Shown here in pieces: positions 21,924 to 36,405 of a DNA stretch of 64,000 nt. Made by a program: the position numbers and the translations under genes. A model generated the notes under the pieces. The model saw nothing but the letters and a program-made list of their open reading frames with translations. It searched no databases and was not told the DNA's origin. The first letter of the stretch is position 1; each line of letters opens with the position of its first letter. The stretch comes from Pithys albifrons albifrons (Eukaryota > Chordata > Aves > Passeriformes > Thamnophilidae), in contig NC_092461.1 in assembly GCF_047495875.1 (NCBI RefSeq), positions 52,819,511-52,883,510 of the forward strand, read 5' to 3'.

Positions 21924-24900
21924 ACTGCTATATGAAAATGATGCTGTATGTAACTAAGCAGAACCAAGGGCTGAAAATGGCAGTGGTATCCTGGGAATCA
22001 TCAGTCTGATGACATTGTCATCACACTGAAGGGAGATACATTGTCCTGTCACTTTATGGCTTGCAAGGTAAGGGACAATGATTTAACTATTTTTTTTTAT
22101 TTGTCAGAGAAGGTGTTATGAGAGTAATATTTTGGAAGGTTAAAACAGAAAACCACAAGGATATTGTATTTACAAAAAAGAGCAGATTAAATGGTAGGTG
22201 CTGCTGCTAGGGAGGTGATGGAGTGCAGTGTGTGGCAATGAGAGGGTTGCACCCCTGAACATTCATTCCTGCACAGCAGCTCTGTTGAGGGATATCCTCT
22301 TGCACCAGAACAGAAACAAGGACCCAGATATCATCAGCACCAAAAACAACACGTCATGATGGTTCTTGTCTGTGCATCTTTAAGGCTCAGGGTTGTGTTG
22401 AGGCCTCCACAGCCTTTTGTATTCAAGTTATTGGCTTGTATCGGGTCTATACAAGTCACTGAAAGTCATTACCAGCCTAAGGTTGTTCTATGTCCAATGT
22501 GAAATGAATTAGTTGTGCTTGACAGCTGGAGTAGAGCTTAGATGCAGAACATATTGCCATCAGGTTTCTTTCACAGTACACAGCAGAGATTCCCCTTTTA
22601 TTTTTTCAATTCCCCTCTTAGCATCAAATATTCTGTAAGAGTTGCTGAGAGCCGAATTAGAAATGATTTCCTGTGCTGCCCAGCAGTCCCTGGGCAGGGG
22701 TAAGCCTGTGAGATCTGATAAAAGCAGTCTGGGATGCTTTGAGGAATGGTGGCAACCTGAAATCACTAAAAAACCTGAGGTTAAGAAATTTAAACTAACA
22801 GGAGCAGAGTGTAGTCTGAGTTAACATTATTTCATGTCAGCTCCAGCTGGTCTTTATAAAAAAATATCTAAAATAAAAAATGCTTAAAATTTGTACCTCC
22901 TAACTTGAATCCTAGATGTTTCATGATGTGAAGAGGTAACATTATTATCATCCATCATTAAATCCACTGAGTGTCAAACTTATCACCTTGACACTTTAAT
23001 GATCCTTAAGATGTCCTTGTGAAAGCTGGGTGCCATGGCAACCACTCAAACACAGGGCCTTGGCACTGCAGAACTTCTCTTAATAAATCAGGCATAATTG
23101 GCATCTATGTATTATAATAAATTAAAAGTTATCCAACTGGAATGATTTTATATTGTACAATATTAAGTCATTAAGTTTGCTGTTCTGATGTCTCCTTTGT
23201 GATATAATTCCTGTGTGTGCATTTTAACATAGAAGATTTTATCTTCTCCTCTTGCAAGATACAACTGGGGAGTTCAAAGGTGCAGCAAATCAGTGTATAG
23301 CTTGTGACCCCCAGTAGTGTGGGTTGGATTTCTGGTTAAACCAGAACCCAACTGAAATGATTTGTTCCCAAAGACAAAAGTAACTAGATTAAAGAGATGA
23401 AAATTACCTGTAAATATACTCAAGGCACTGCACGATCCTTCTATGATGATTTGTCCTTCTTCCCCTTGTCCTCTGCTTAGTCTCCTGCTCAGCCTGCAAA
23501 CCTGCACAGCAGCTGGAGTGGATTGACATGGCAAGGGAGGTGGTGGGGAGGTGTCCTGTGTAGGTCCCAAAAAGTACCTGGGGACAGCGAGAAGGGATGT
23601 GTCATCCCATGGTGCGGATGTGCCAGTGGCTCTCAGCTCTGTGCCTGCTCCATCTCCACTCTGTCCTGCCCTGACTTCTTCATGTCACACATTGGAAAAG
23701 GTCTGGTTAGGATATACAAAACCTTGAAGGTAGGAGCATGCAGTCCCTGGAAAGCAGAGAGTACATGCAACAAATATTACCATATATCCAAGCTCATCCT
23801 ATTTGTTTTGTCCTCAATGGCAACACCAGCGGCAGACAACAGGGTTTGAATTCACTGCCTTTTGTTGCAAAGATCACCAGGCTATCTGCATGGTGTTTTC
23901 TGGAAACAGACTTCTTGAATGGGATATCAAATGTTGGGTGCAAATCTTGAAAGCTTATTGAAAATATTCCCATGGCAGTATTAATAGGGCTAATTTTTAA
24001 ATGTCGTCTCCTTCCTTTCAAGATTTTATTTTATTGATTTTTTTTTCTGTGTGGGTCCTTCATGTCACAGAGTTATAAAGTACTTCAAAAATTAATTATT
24101 TTGTCCATATGATGACTACAATGGGTGCCATATGAAATATTCATTTGCTTTCTGCAGATTTGCATTTTTAAATGTCTGGATTTTAAACCATAAATCTATT
24201 CCATTAATAAGACTGTGAAACAGAAAAAGATGACTTCTTATTGTACTGTATCACAGTGGCAGACTATACAAAAAAAGACACGGAGAGTTAATTCACCCTG
24301 ATACCAGATATACTGGTGGGAAATAGGAATGCTGAGATTTGTCAGGTTCTCAGTTAAGTTGCTGTGATCTCTAGCTGGACCGAGGTCTGTCTGAAAGCTC
24401 ATTTGTTACTTTGCATGACCAGATTTTGTGACTCTGTGTACTGGTTTGTTTGCCATAATCAGTTTTCACATGATGCCAAAGTGGTGGCTTTCTAATCTTC
24501 TTCCAATTTGATACTGAAAAACAATAAAGTCAAAATAAATGGTCCTTTAGACATAATTGTTTCTCTGTTTACTAGCACGGAAACCATGTGTGAATGCTCT
24601 TTTCTGATGGAAAAATGTCTCTTTGTACACTTTAACCATGTGGCACAGGAGACAATAACATGTCTCTGGATAGGTCTGCGTTACATATGCCTAAGAAGTT
24701 CTCAAAACAGAAGAGTATTTGTATATATACTTAATTTCAAGCCTGTTTCAATACTTCACCGAAAAAAATGCAGACACTTAGGCAGGTGTTTATCTGGACT
24801 GCTGAGCTGTTTAAGACTAGTCATCTAGAAAGTGAAGTCAAAACTTAAGTATCTATCTATGTGTCATTGTGATTTTAACCATTGTCCTGATTGCTCTTCA

Positions 24901-27900
24901 TGCCCAGTTGTTTCTTAGGCTTTCCGATTGTGTTTTATATTCAGGTATCAGCTCTCAAAGATGAAGAGAGGGTCTGACTTTTTGGAGACAAACAGCTCTA
25001 GCACACTTGAGGATGCTCAAAAAGAATGTTAATCAATATAGAAATGTTAGTCCATTTCTTTCACCACTACTGTGCAATTATATCAGACAGTGCAACAGTT
25101 GAGAGCAATAAAAGTATACCCTTGGTCACAATAACATTATCAATACACAGATTTTTTTAAGTAAAAAGCTTATTGCTGAAATATGTTATCAACTCTGTTA
25201 TTTTTAAAGTCTTCTAATTAATATAGGATCAAAATCTAAAGAAAGCCAAATTTACTTACAGAAATTTATGTGTTTTAAACTGAGACCCAAATTTAGATTT
25301 CTTCGATTTCTCCAAAAGCTAATTTATTGCCCCAAATTCAAAAGGTCACAGAATTGCAAAAGTAATATTTTCGTATCCTTAGTTTTATATAAACTTTTAA
25401 TGAGAGTATTTTGGATACAGACACACAAAGACTAATGCTTGCCTCTGGAAAATATTAAGATCCCAAAGAAAAATGCAACGTTGCTATAGTAGATACTGTT
25501 GCACTAATGCCTTGCTTGATAGATGTTGGTATTTAAAAAATTAACTTCTGAGAGGTGTTGCTTGAAGGTATTTTCAGGATGATTTTAGAATATTCTTCCA
25601 AATGTTTTACAACTCACTGTTTTCACAATTCCTTTCACTAGTGATGAACTTTGCTTGTGAAGCACTTGTGGAGCTGTTGTGCATTAGACAATAGAAAGAC
25701 TTTTTAAGACGGTGGAGGAGGAAGACCAAAGTAGAGCAGAGGTCTGTACCAGATAGAGATCTTTACATTTTAAGTGATAGTTTGGGACTGGAATAAGGGC
25801 ATTTTGACTGTAGAGTTATTGTCATTGGGTCCCTTTGTTTCTGCAGAGAATCATTTTTTTGGGTAGGTTAATGTATTTGTTATCCCATCTAGCTGAACTC
25901 AAAACTGTTTCTGCTCTCCTAGGAAGTTTCCAAATGGCACCTTTTTAATTTTTTTTTTTTCTAAAGAGGAATTGTTTCTTTATTTATGCCAGGAATCCTT
26001 ATGTTCAGCAATTTCCCCTGATCTCTACATTAAAATGTTCACTTTGATCTAATGTATCTAATGGAAGGATGATTATCAGGTTGCTATGTGAGGTAATTTA
26101 TAAAAAGTGAATACTTTCCCCTCATTTTCACCATTAGGAACTTTAGCTGAGCACTTCAGTATCCAGCAGATGGTCTCCTCCAGGCTTGCTCCTTGTGACT
26201 GCTTTGAGGGTACCATTTTGATTCTTTAGAATTTAGACTTTTATTAAAATGCAATAAAGTTAAGCAAAAGCATTAAAAATATGAACTAAGTACACCCTGA
26301 TGCAGTTGATGTCAGTAATGTTGATGCTGAGGGATACAGCCTGCTCATCTATTGAGACACTAATGATTTAAGTTCCTATTTTATTAGAAGCTTCATTGGA
26401 TGTATAAAACTGGAAGAAAGCAGTGAGAAAGTAGCATGTGATGTGTTGTAGTACTTCACTCCTGAACTTTTGTCTACACCAGTGTTTATGTGCATGAGTC
26501 CCTTTGCAACCAATCTGTTTCCGTTCTGTTGATTTTTTGTTGGTTTTTTTGTTTGTTTTTTGTGTGTGTGTGGGAGTTTTTGTTTTGTTTGGTTTTTTTC
26601 ACAGAAACAGAAAAACTGATGTCTGACCAAGGCTGCTCTGGCAATCTCTCTGTTTGACAGTGCTTTAATGCAGTATGCACCATCAGGTGTCAAATACTCA
26701 ATTCTTGAAGCTTTAGATAATGTGTTTCATTTGCTGTGAACCTCAGAGCTAAAATGTGATGGTTCTCAGTTCAAGTTTTATGTCTAAGCAGGAGAACAGA
26801 AGTGTGAACTGCAAGTGCAGCTGGTACAGACTCATATGACATAGCTTTGATCTGGCTAGTTTCCAGTTCCAGCTTCCACACCAGTTGTAGCCTCCCAGTG
26901 TGAGGGAAGGCTCATGCAAACCCTGCAGAAGGGAGTTGTTCTGGGCCTGAGCTCATCTTAGTCTCTTCCTTCCAAGTTGAGGTCTTGTTGCATCAATAGA
27001 ATATACATGTTTTTCCCCAAAGCTGCACAGTCTGAGTGGCTCATTCTAAGGCAGCAGAAAATGGCTGTCAGGTAGCATTGTTATTTTAAAAATTGTTTAT
27101 TTGTTTTTCTCCTTACATTATGAGATCTAACTTGTAAGTTGTCAATATGTCTCTTGTACAGCGTGTGGGCAACACGAAAGTGCAACAAGGGTGGCTATGA
27201 ATAACTGTATACCCAATCATGTTGTGATGCACGTGGACCGTGCCTTTGACATTTGTGTTTGCTGTGCTGTGTGCTTTTAACTGAAGGGAATTTCCTTTCC
27301 CTGAGACAGGAGGGTGACTGCTATGTCCTCCAGACTCCAAGGACTCAGTCTGCAACACCTGAGGGTAATGTTGTACTAATACTTTCTTTCTATTTTTTTT
27401 TTTCATAATCTAAAATCAATTATTTTAAGGAAAGAAATGATAGTTGTATTTTGATTTTGTGCATGGAAATACCAAACATATAATTAACTGTGGACATGTT
27501 AGAATTGTTTGATGCTGGTTTGTTTGTAAAAATCCATCCCAAACCTTGACTTGTGAGAGCAGCAAAAGAGAAATCAGATACTCTTAGTTAAAATTACTTC
27601 TAAATCAAGCTTTTGTGGTTTCTCTTGTAAGGATATTTTTTCATTATCATTTATCTGGATCTGTTGAGTTTACTGGATATTAGTAATTTTTGAGTAATGG
27701 TGAAAAGGTGTCTTTCTGCTTTTACAGGAAGACCAGTAGCAGATATTTAGAATATACACGTCTCCTCATCATGCTGTAATGCCATTGTCCCTTCTTTTAT
27801 CATAAAAGAATTATGTATCTTTGTATATGAAAAATGTATTCTAGAACTACTGTGAATTAGTTTTTAATGTACTGTGACCTTGAATTGCCCCAGGATATTA

Positions 27901-29999
27901 ATGCTAAATGATTACTTCTGAATGCTTTTTGAATAGCTGCACAGAGCAATTAAATGCACCATACATCACACATGACATAGTTAAACGCCTCTTCTGGTCA
28001 AGGAACTTATACAGTTCTTTCAAATGATAGTAATTCCATATTATTAAAGATAAAAAACAAAATTTAAAAAAAAAGAAGAAAAAATATGTAATTTGTCAGT
28101 ATTAAAATAAGCATGACCTGGAAGACGTTATAATCTTTGCCTGAGATAGAACAAAACGAAAAAAGTTTTATTTATGTTGATCTAGAAGGAAGATCACTAC
28201 AAAACCAGTACCCCATCACACTACATTTTCTCTCTAGACAAAGGGAGGAATAGTAATAAATCTTTCACTTTTTGATAAGTTGCCATTTTTTCCCCCTGTA
28301 AAATAAAACAATAATGGATATGGCTCATAAAATTGGTATAAAATGTTAACACTGCTATTATGTACAGTATATTGCACAGCAGTTGATTTTAGAATGTGAA
28401 ATGACAAAAATCTGATCTTTGGAAAAACTTTCTAAAAAATTAGGGAATTTCAGATGTGATCACAGGGGCCAAGATTGTTCTAGTAACCCAAAGAAAAAGA
28501 ACCTTTTAGTTGGGTCACTGATTCAAATCTGACCTAGTTTGGTTTCCTAAAAATGTTGTGATTACTTGAAATATGTGCTGTTTCAGATCCAGTGGCAGTT
28601 TTGACCCAGGTCATAGCAGACATATCACCTCCCTTGATATTCAGTGGGTATAGATGTTAAGCACGACTACATCAGTGTGTCCTCAATAAAAATCAGCACA
28701 CTTGTTTATATGACACATCAGACACTGGTGACAAGTGCCTGATGGACTGAGCTTTCAGGCTGCCCCTCAGCCCATGCTGCAGACCATTTCTTCACCTCCA
28801 GTCTGGTTCCTGGCAGTGATTCCCACCCTAAGCCGAAGCTTCAGCATCCCTGTCCCTGTTTCCCTTTGCAGCTTCCACCCCAGGCTCTGCTGAGGTTGAG
28901 ACATCATTTCGTGTCAGGCAAACTGTCTAAACCACAAAAATGTTAATGACAAATAGATATTGACCTTGAAAATAACATCCGAGTAATTCCAAGGAACTGA
29001 GCAAGGTCCTGGGGAAAAAAATGAACATGAATCTTATATAGGGCATGCTTCATATGAAATTTACAGCTTTTGCTGGTATTCCTTCTCAGGTTTTGGAGTG
29101 GGGTGGGTTGTGTGTAATGATGTCCATAGGATGAAAAAAGTTAAGGAGATAGGTATGTGAAGATCTGGTAAACAGGGCTTGGGAACCTGACTTTGTTAGC
29201 TGTGTGCTACAGAACCTCAGGGCATTCCTGGGGAAGGCACGTGGTGGGCAGGCAGAAAAGATGATTTCTAGAGGCAGCAGTTCATTACAGCAGTTCAGTA
29301 CAGCAGTCCTGCAGCATGAGAGAAACCCAGAAAGAGTTTGCTAAATAAAGAAAACATTTCTCTCTACATGTGCTTTAATTTCCACACAAAGAGAAGAAAC
29401 AATCCAAGAACTTCCAGAAGGAGACACTGGGGACAGTAGGGAGTGAAAGCCACTGTTCTTAGGGAAATCGGTTATTCTGTGCTAAGATAGTTTTCACTGC
29501 ATGTTTTCAGTGTGGGGAGGCACATTGTTGTATGACTGGATTAGAGTGTGAAGACAAGCTGCATGTGCTTTACAAAAAGAGAAAAAAGATTTTATGATAA
29601 AACAAATTTGATGCTCCTGCTACTAAAATTAGCTGCTATACAATGACATCTGTGTTATGGCTGCCTCATGTCAGCCAGTGAGGATGTAGGCATTAACATC
29701 TTTGAAAAGTTTGAACCCGAGTTAGACTAGCCCAAGGCAAGCAGAACATGCATGACTGGCACTTGCATGGCAGGTAATCCAAGCTGACATTGACCTTGAC
29801 AACGTTATGAGACAATATTTTTACTTGAGGAAACTGACCTTGAATTTCCCAGCAGTATTAGATTCCAGCAGGCTTCTCTGTAGCATGATGACATCATGAT
29901 CCTGGTCTTTTTATTTTACAGTTTGGAAACATTTGATGTGGTCAAACATTTCAAAACTCTTCCTGTTCTGCCCCTGGTCTGTTTAGTCCTTGGCTTCAG
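21924..29999. other. long repeat-poor stretch, no gene seen
   Basis: I recognise no transposable element or exon. Simple sequence includes a GT/T-rich run at 26530-26600 and T-runs near 27394 and 25950. Open frames here are at most 108 codons (23523-23849) and carry no recognisable domain. Overall composition is AT-rich and CpG-poor, as expected for intergenic or deep intronic avian DNA. Confidence 0.5.
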
Positions 30000-32528
30000 A
30001 GATCTTATAACAATCTCAAGTGATATAGATCACCTATAACCTCATGGCCTTATTGGTATCTTTTGAACTGTGATCTCTCTTTGCAGATGTGTGTGTAAAA
30101 GAATGTCCTGGGAAACACTTCTTGCTCACTGGCCTGTGGAAGGGTCAGTGACCATCATAGGCTGTATATGCAAAATACTTGTGAGAAAATTTTCCAAAGT
30201 CAAGGAGAAGGAGGCATGACCAATGCCCTTCAGCTGTCTCTGCTTCACTAAAAGGGGATAATCTTTGCTGTTCAACTGGTACAATCTGTGCACCCTGTCT
30301 GCCATCTCAGGAACCCATCTTCTTTTGTAGGGACTCCTGCTGGACTGGTTTTACTCTCAACTTAATTCGCTGTGATTAAGATTTACTAAACTGGGTGATA
30401 TTTTATGGCTTTGTCTTAGCTTCTCCAAACCCTGATTTGATGTTAACCTAACCTTTTGCTTTGGTAATCTGGAAAAAACCCCACAACTAAAACCCATCAT
30501 GAAGCATTTTTAACACTACTTAATTGATAAAGATGTCAGTGATGAATACGTAATTTCAATGTTGGTTTCTTCTTTGGAAAATGTAAAGCTTCATGACATG
30601 TGATTCCATATATTAGGCATGGGGAAAAAAATAAACAGAACTTAGAGGTTACTGGAATCTGGGTTTATGGAATGGAGTCAGATTGTAGGCTCCTCTTTGT
30701 TAGCTTTGAATGAGAGTAATAGGGTCTGGGCTTTTGTTACCTGAGGAATCTTAGAAGTTTCTGGTGTGATGATCTCCAGGCACACTGGAAACAGATGGTA
30801 CTCTTTGCCTCTTTTCAAAAAAATGAGTAAATTAATCAGCCTTTTCTTTTCACATTTGCATTCACTGTATGTAAACCTTTTCAAGGGCTGTGCAGTCCAA
30901 AGGATAGAGAATACAACTGGAATCATCACAGGCAACTGGGAATCTGTTTCCTGTTGTTTATCTGGCAGAACTGACAAAATCAGTCTTCTCATCTTTCTTC
31001 ATTTATTTCTCTCTCTGTCCAATAACTGTGTGTAGAACGATTGGTTAATAGGACTAATGCTGTTTTCATTTACCGTAATGCCATTATGCATGATACCTGA
31101 TGAGATCAATGAAATCAAATAAACCTGAAGAAACTGCTGAGATCAGAATTACAGACAGTATTTGAAAACAAATCTTTCATCCCAGATCTAGACTCTTGTG
31201 AATTTTTGTATTTCCTATGCATTCCCAGTGACTTCTTTTTTTTTTTTTGTCTTTTCTCTTGTTATATGCAGCACTGCTCAATGTTATTATCTCACTTTTG
31301 TCTTTGCTCAATGACATTATTACATGGTTCAATATCATCATCCCAGAAATGCAGCCATTTAAAAAAATGGATGAGCAGTTATGCTTTACGGTACCACAAC
31401 ACTAACATTGCCCAGAACAAAATTAAGTGGTTTCTTCTGCTGTTCTCCAGCTATGGGGCAATTTTGAAATGCAGGAATAGGTCACAGTTCTGCAGCTACA
31501 GATTGAAGCTTTCTGGGGTAAGAAATGGACCAATGGTTTGACCTGTAGGGACTCTATTAAAGTAGTTTTGCCCAATTATTTCAACCTCAATTTTGATGCA
31601 TTTTCTGGTTTTTTGATAGGTCACTTTAATGTAAACTTTAAAATTAAGAGCAGCTGTCTTGTGTTTTAAAGTTAACACAACTGAAAAAAATCCCCCATTT
31701 TCTCATTTTTTCTTGGACACAGTATCTTTTTCTAAAATTATTTTTAGTCTGAAGTATTTTAATTGCTTGTATTGGCTTCATTTCTTCATATCATTTTTAT
31801 CTCCTAAACTACTACAAGTTTATTATTATCATTACAGTAATGTGGTGACCAAAACTGAACACAAAACTCTCAACTCCCTGCCAGAGCCTAATATAATAGG
31901 AGAACAATGGATGAATGTTGTTAATTTTAAATGCAAAATTATAAATCAATTACAGTGATGGCAAAAGCCCTCCGTGACATGCCACAATTTACTTTCAAAG
32001 ACATTTAAACCTATTTCACATGCTGAACAATCTGTAATAAATTATGATTTTTTTCTTCTGAAATGAAGCTATAATTATGACAGTTGAATTCTTGTTCTGA
32101 GAAATAAGGTGGCATTTAATTCCTTGAGAACAAATGACACTCACAAAAGAACAGTTAATTATTCTCAGCTGCAAAAAAAAAGAGTTGGGGTGGGGGGGGG
32201 GCAGTAGGGAGAGGGGAAAAAAGTATGAAAGAGAATGTGGTAGCACTTTATGTGAAGTGCGTGTTAATGAATCCTTAACGAAAGCTGTACTGCAATTGAA
32301 CTTTGCTCGGTGTCCGTGTGATTGAGTGACAATCTTGAAGACCAACCCTTCCCATAAAATCAAAACCACATGAAGAGCAGGAGTACAATGAAGGGATGTA
32401 TCTTCAGGAAATACTATATCTCTGTCAGCAAACCTTCGACATGCAAAGAACAAAATGGAGAAAAAATCTGAGGCCAATATGGGCAAAACAAATGCCTAAG
32501 TCATCCCTGCAGTTCCAAGCTGTGTTGC
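30000..32528. other. unique sequence with G-rich tract
   Basis: No exon or element is recognised. A T-run lies near 31236. The notable local feature is the purine-rich G-run tract at 32187-32216, described separately. The longest frame (156 codons, minus, 32016-32486) runs antisense through that low-complexity tract and has no recognisable motif. Confidence 0.5.
32187..32216 (+). repeat. G-quadruplex-capable purine tract
   Basis: Runs of G at 32187-32190, 32192-32201, 32207-32209 and 32213-32216 are separated by 1, 5 and 3 bases, meeting the usual G-quadruplex motif on the plus strand. It lies inside a longer purine-rich stretch that continues to about 32245. Confidence 0.8.
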
Positions 32529-32548
32529 AATTGTACCATGGTACAATT
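32529..32548. repeat. perfect 20-bp palindrome
   Basis: AATTGTACCATGGTACAATT equals its own reverse complement with no spacer. The symmetry stops exactly at both ends. It may be a chance event or a dimeric protein-binding site. Confidence 0.9.
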
Positions 32549-35500
32549 AGTCCTAATACTTCCTAATTTCCATGCTTACTATTAGAATAAGATGAATCAT
32601 TTTGACTTCTGCCAGTATTCATAGGGTAGTAAAGAGGGGTGCTAACCAGTCAGCTCCCTCATGCTACAAATATGTACTTCACTCTTCTTGCGTGTGCAGC
32701 TCTTGCTGTGGTCAGTGGAACCATACAAGTGTCACAGGATAAGGGACTTGCTGGATCCAGAGTTTCTTCCCTGAAAGTACTGCTCATCTCGATTTCCTGC
32801 TATAGCTTTGCAGCAACCAGTTCACAGCTGAGTGTACCAGCATAGACTGTGCAGCATCTCACATTTTCAGTTCTCACTGCTTGATGAAGAGTTGCCAGTC
32901 TTGTTAATCTGCCCTCCTTCCCCAGAGAAGAGAGATAATTCAAAAGGGCCATTCTAAGTGGAATACCCTCATCCTTGGTTCAATTAAAATTTGTGAATTG
33001 TCTAATTTGGGGGCTCTCTAAAATATAGTAGGAATATGGTTGCATTTAAAAGAAGGCCTAATGCACTGAGTTACATTAATGTTAAATCAAATATGATTAG
33101 ATTAATTCTGTTTCATTCTATCTCCTGTGCATGTGTAACGCTGGCAGAATTTCAGAGTTTTAAGAAAAATTGATGGAGAATGGTGTAGAAATAATATCAG
33201 CAAAAGAACTTCTATATCAGGTTTTTCTGCTGTCTGTTAAGGAGTATAAGGAGTCTAAAATTTGGAGGATATAATGTATTTCTTAATATCTGTATTTTTT
33301 ATATTGCTCATAAAATCTATGAAAATTAATTGATCATGCAGTATGTGAGGTACTGGATATTGCAACTGCTGATTATTCCTCTGGGATAAAGCAGACTTTC
33401 CATAAGACTTTCACCACAACAAAGCATATGAGAAATCCTGGTTGATTGCTAATGTAGAAAAAGGAGTTACTGTCAATAATGTAAAAGTAGACACTTTAAA
33501 ATAATATGCACATATTTTTCATTTTGTTGCCTTTATATTCAAATCTGGTTAAATCCCTGGATAGAATGACAGGAGAACAGTGTTAAACCCGTATGGAAAC
33601 TCACGACTGGGTATTTTTTTTGTCTGCTCAGTTCTAATAGCAAACAGTAGATTTATTAATGCAATGTAAAATATTCACTGGCAGGTAAAAGTAATTCTGT
33701 TAATGAACATGATTAGAACAGCAGCTGGAATACAGAAAATGCAGCGTTTGCAAGATCCGTGGAATTAATAGACCTTAAAATACCTGGGAAATCAATTAAA
33801 ATACATCTCCAAGATTACAAAAATGACTGTGCATGTGTTTAACTTGAAAATGAACAATAAAAGAATAAACTCCATACTTCCTCAGCAAGAGCATTTCAAA
33901 GTGCCTTTTCCTGACCACTGCAGAGCTTGCCAAAAGATTTGGGGAACAGATATTTTCAATGGCTTGTAATTGGGCAGGTACACTGCCAGTGAGATCTTGA
34001 GGTAGGTGGAAGCTTGCACTTCTCCCTTGTCCTCCCTTAGGGCATTCTCTGACTGACTACCTACTTTCTGTATTTATAAGGTTATTTATATCCCTGCATG
34101 TGGGATAAATGCTCATTAAAGTTGCTTTGCTGCAGCTGCAGCTGGAATTGTTGATGAGAGCTGGATACTCCCAGGCAAAGCAAGCTGGGTGCTGAGAGTG
34201 ATGGCGAGGTCTCAGGGTGATGTGTTCAGTGTCCTTGGCCCCATCCCACCTCCTCCAAGCAAAGACAGCAGGGCAGATTAGTGATGGGACCAAATTTGTG
34301 GAGAGCTTGACCTGTGTCCCTGTTTGACTGCTGCTGATGCCATTGCCCTGCCGCTGGGCCACTGGGGACTAGGCTGTCTGTGTCTGGGGATCAACAGCCC
34401 TCCTAAGTGCACCAACAGGAGCACAAGCCTTGGCACCAGAGGCTGGTCTGGAGAAAGTGGGAGCTAGAAGAACACCAGATTATATAGATGCTTTGTATAG
34501 CAAATTTCCAAGTCAGGTTTCACTCGTTGGGACTGGCTTTCTGACGAGGGAGCTCTAGGGCACATGGTGGACATGGTGGGTGTTCCCTTCCCTGGCCATG
34601 CAGTCAGAGCCACCATTTCAGGCTCAGACTGGGACCTGCCACCACTGCATCATCCAGCCAACTGAGGTTGTGCTTTGATAGGACCACTTGGCTTCCCTCT
34701 ACTTCCCTGAGGCTGGCCTCCTCACAAGTGTAGAAAACATTTTCCCAGACAACCTATTGTGGTGGGGTTTTTTTACTAAATGTAATAGCAGATATATTTT
34801 TACTTTGTGGATTTTTAGTGCCATATATAGTTCTTCATGAATCATATATTACTATAGAGCTCTGTACCTGTTAAATAGGAAATTGGTCTTTGCTGTTCTT
34901 TCTCATGTAGCTAGTACAGAAAAGTTATGGATGTAATTGTGCTTTCATTTACAAGTGTTAAGCCTTTTAACCTTTCTTGGCTCCTGCAGGACTGAAAGTG
35001 TTCCAGAAAAGTGAGGATGCCAGGCAATATCCCTTACTTATTGACATTTCTGGTCCAGCACAAATACCAATATGCATCTGTGCCAACCTATTTATTTGTT
35101 TATGCAAAGATAGCCTCCCTAGGAAAAAACCCAATGAAACAATAATAGACATTCCCTGTCTATTCACCTATGGACCTCACGACATAATTACCTTCCCTTC
35201 AGACATGCTGCAGATTTGGGAGTTTTATTTTTAGCACGTTTATCGTTCAAGAAATTGGATTTGGACCTGAAAGAGATGCCTGCTTTTATAATGCATTCAT
35301 TGTTACCTGATTTGGTTAAGACAATAAAGTATCTGCTTTATCCCAGAACTGTTTGAATTGCAACAGGATCTGAAAGGCATAATGTCATCAAGCAGTTTGT
35401 TTGGGTATCAGTGGTCTAGTACTTCAGGTGACAAAAATGTGGTATTCAAACATCAGTTACTCTTCCAGGGAAATTTGTTTTGAATGAGCATCCTGGTCCT

Positions 35501-36029
35501 TTCCTGTAAGAGACCCCAATTAAAGGAGAATGCTATAGTTTTATACGTGAAAAAAAGAAACTAAATAAATTTATCATTTTAATGCTCTTTATGTGCAGGG
35601 AATCCCCTATTTATGGAAACATGATGAAAACAAATTAGAGGGAGACAGAGCGTGCACACCCTAATGAGTTTCAGAATATAGCACGTATTTCCCATGCAAG
35701 TGAATGAGGAAGGCTGAAATCCTCGAGTTCCTCTGAAAGGAAGATTCACCATGAGTTTTCTTTCCATTTATACTTTCTCTTCCAAAGAAGATGCAGAAGA
35801 ACAGAGTTGTCACAAACCATGGAAAAAAGTCCCTTATTCAATGGGGAAGGAAGGCCTGGTGAGCACGGTATGAACCTCAGTGGAGCAGGGTAAAGCCCAC
35901 ACTACCTCCTTTCAACACCCACTGCAGGGGATCTGCTCACTCCTCTGAAATTTCCTGGAGGTGAGAAGTCTTTAAGAGTATAAGCTGAGAAATGTTGCTG
36001 CCCATGTGTCATCATTCAGTATTAGAATC
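32549..36029. other. unique sequence, no gene seen
   Basis: AT-rich to 34.1 kb, then a GC-richer patch from about 34120 to 34735 with several short open frames but no recognised repeat or exon, then AT-rich again. Confidence 0.45.
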
Positions 36030-36405
36030 AAGTAAACATAGAAACACAGAGCAATTTGGGTAGGAAGTGATCTCTGGAGGTCAACAGTCCAACCTCTCTC
36101 AGAGGACTAATGAAATCATGTTGCTCAGGGCTTCATTCTCCCCTGTCTTGAACACCTTCAAGGATGGAGGCTCACAGACTCTCTGGTCAGTCTGATGCAG
36201 TGTTTGACCACCATTATGGTAGAAAAAGGTTCTCCTAGTAATGAACCAAAATTTCCCATGTTCCAACTTGTATCTCCTGCTGCTCATCCCATCATTGTGT
36301 ACCTCTGAGAAGAGTCTGGCTCCCATCTTCTCTGTACCTGCTGATGCAGACAAGTAGCAAGGTTTCCCCTGAACCCTCTCCTCTTGGAAATACTGCTTCC
36401 ATCAG
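36030..36405 (-). mobile_element. CR1 LINE 3'-end fragment
   Basis: The segment starts ACATAGAAACACAGAGCAAT (reverse of the CR1 tip) and goes on with GGTAGGAAGTGATCTCTGGA and GTCCAACCTCTCTCAGAGGA, then GTTGCTCAGGGCTTCATTCT and the block CTTGAACACCTTCAAGGATG. All are in the order of an avian CR1 3' UTR read on the minus strand. Similarity fades after CCTCTCCTCTTGG near 36390, the likely 5' truncation. Confidence 0.85.

Noticed and set aside
22007..22023. TGATGACA-T-TGTCATCA inverted repeat
   Set aside because: Eight-base arms are expected by chance in a window this long.
32016..32486. 156-codon minus-strand frame
   Set aside because: The longest open frame in the window, but it crosses the G-rich tract as a proline/serine run and has no recognisable motif.
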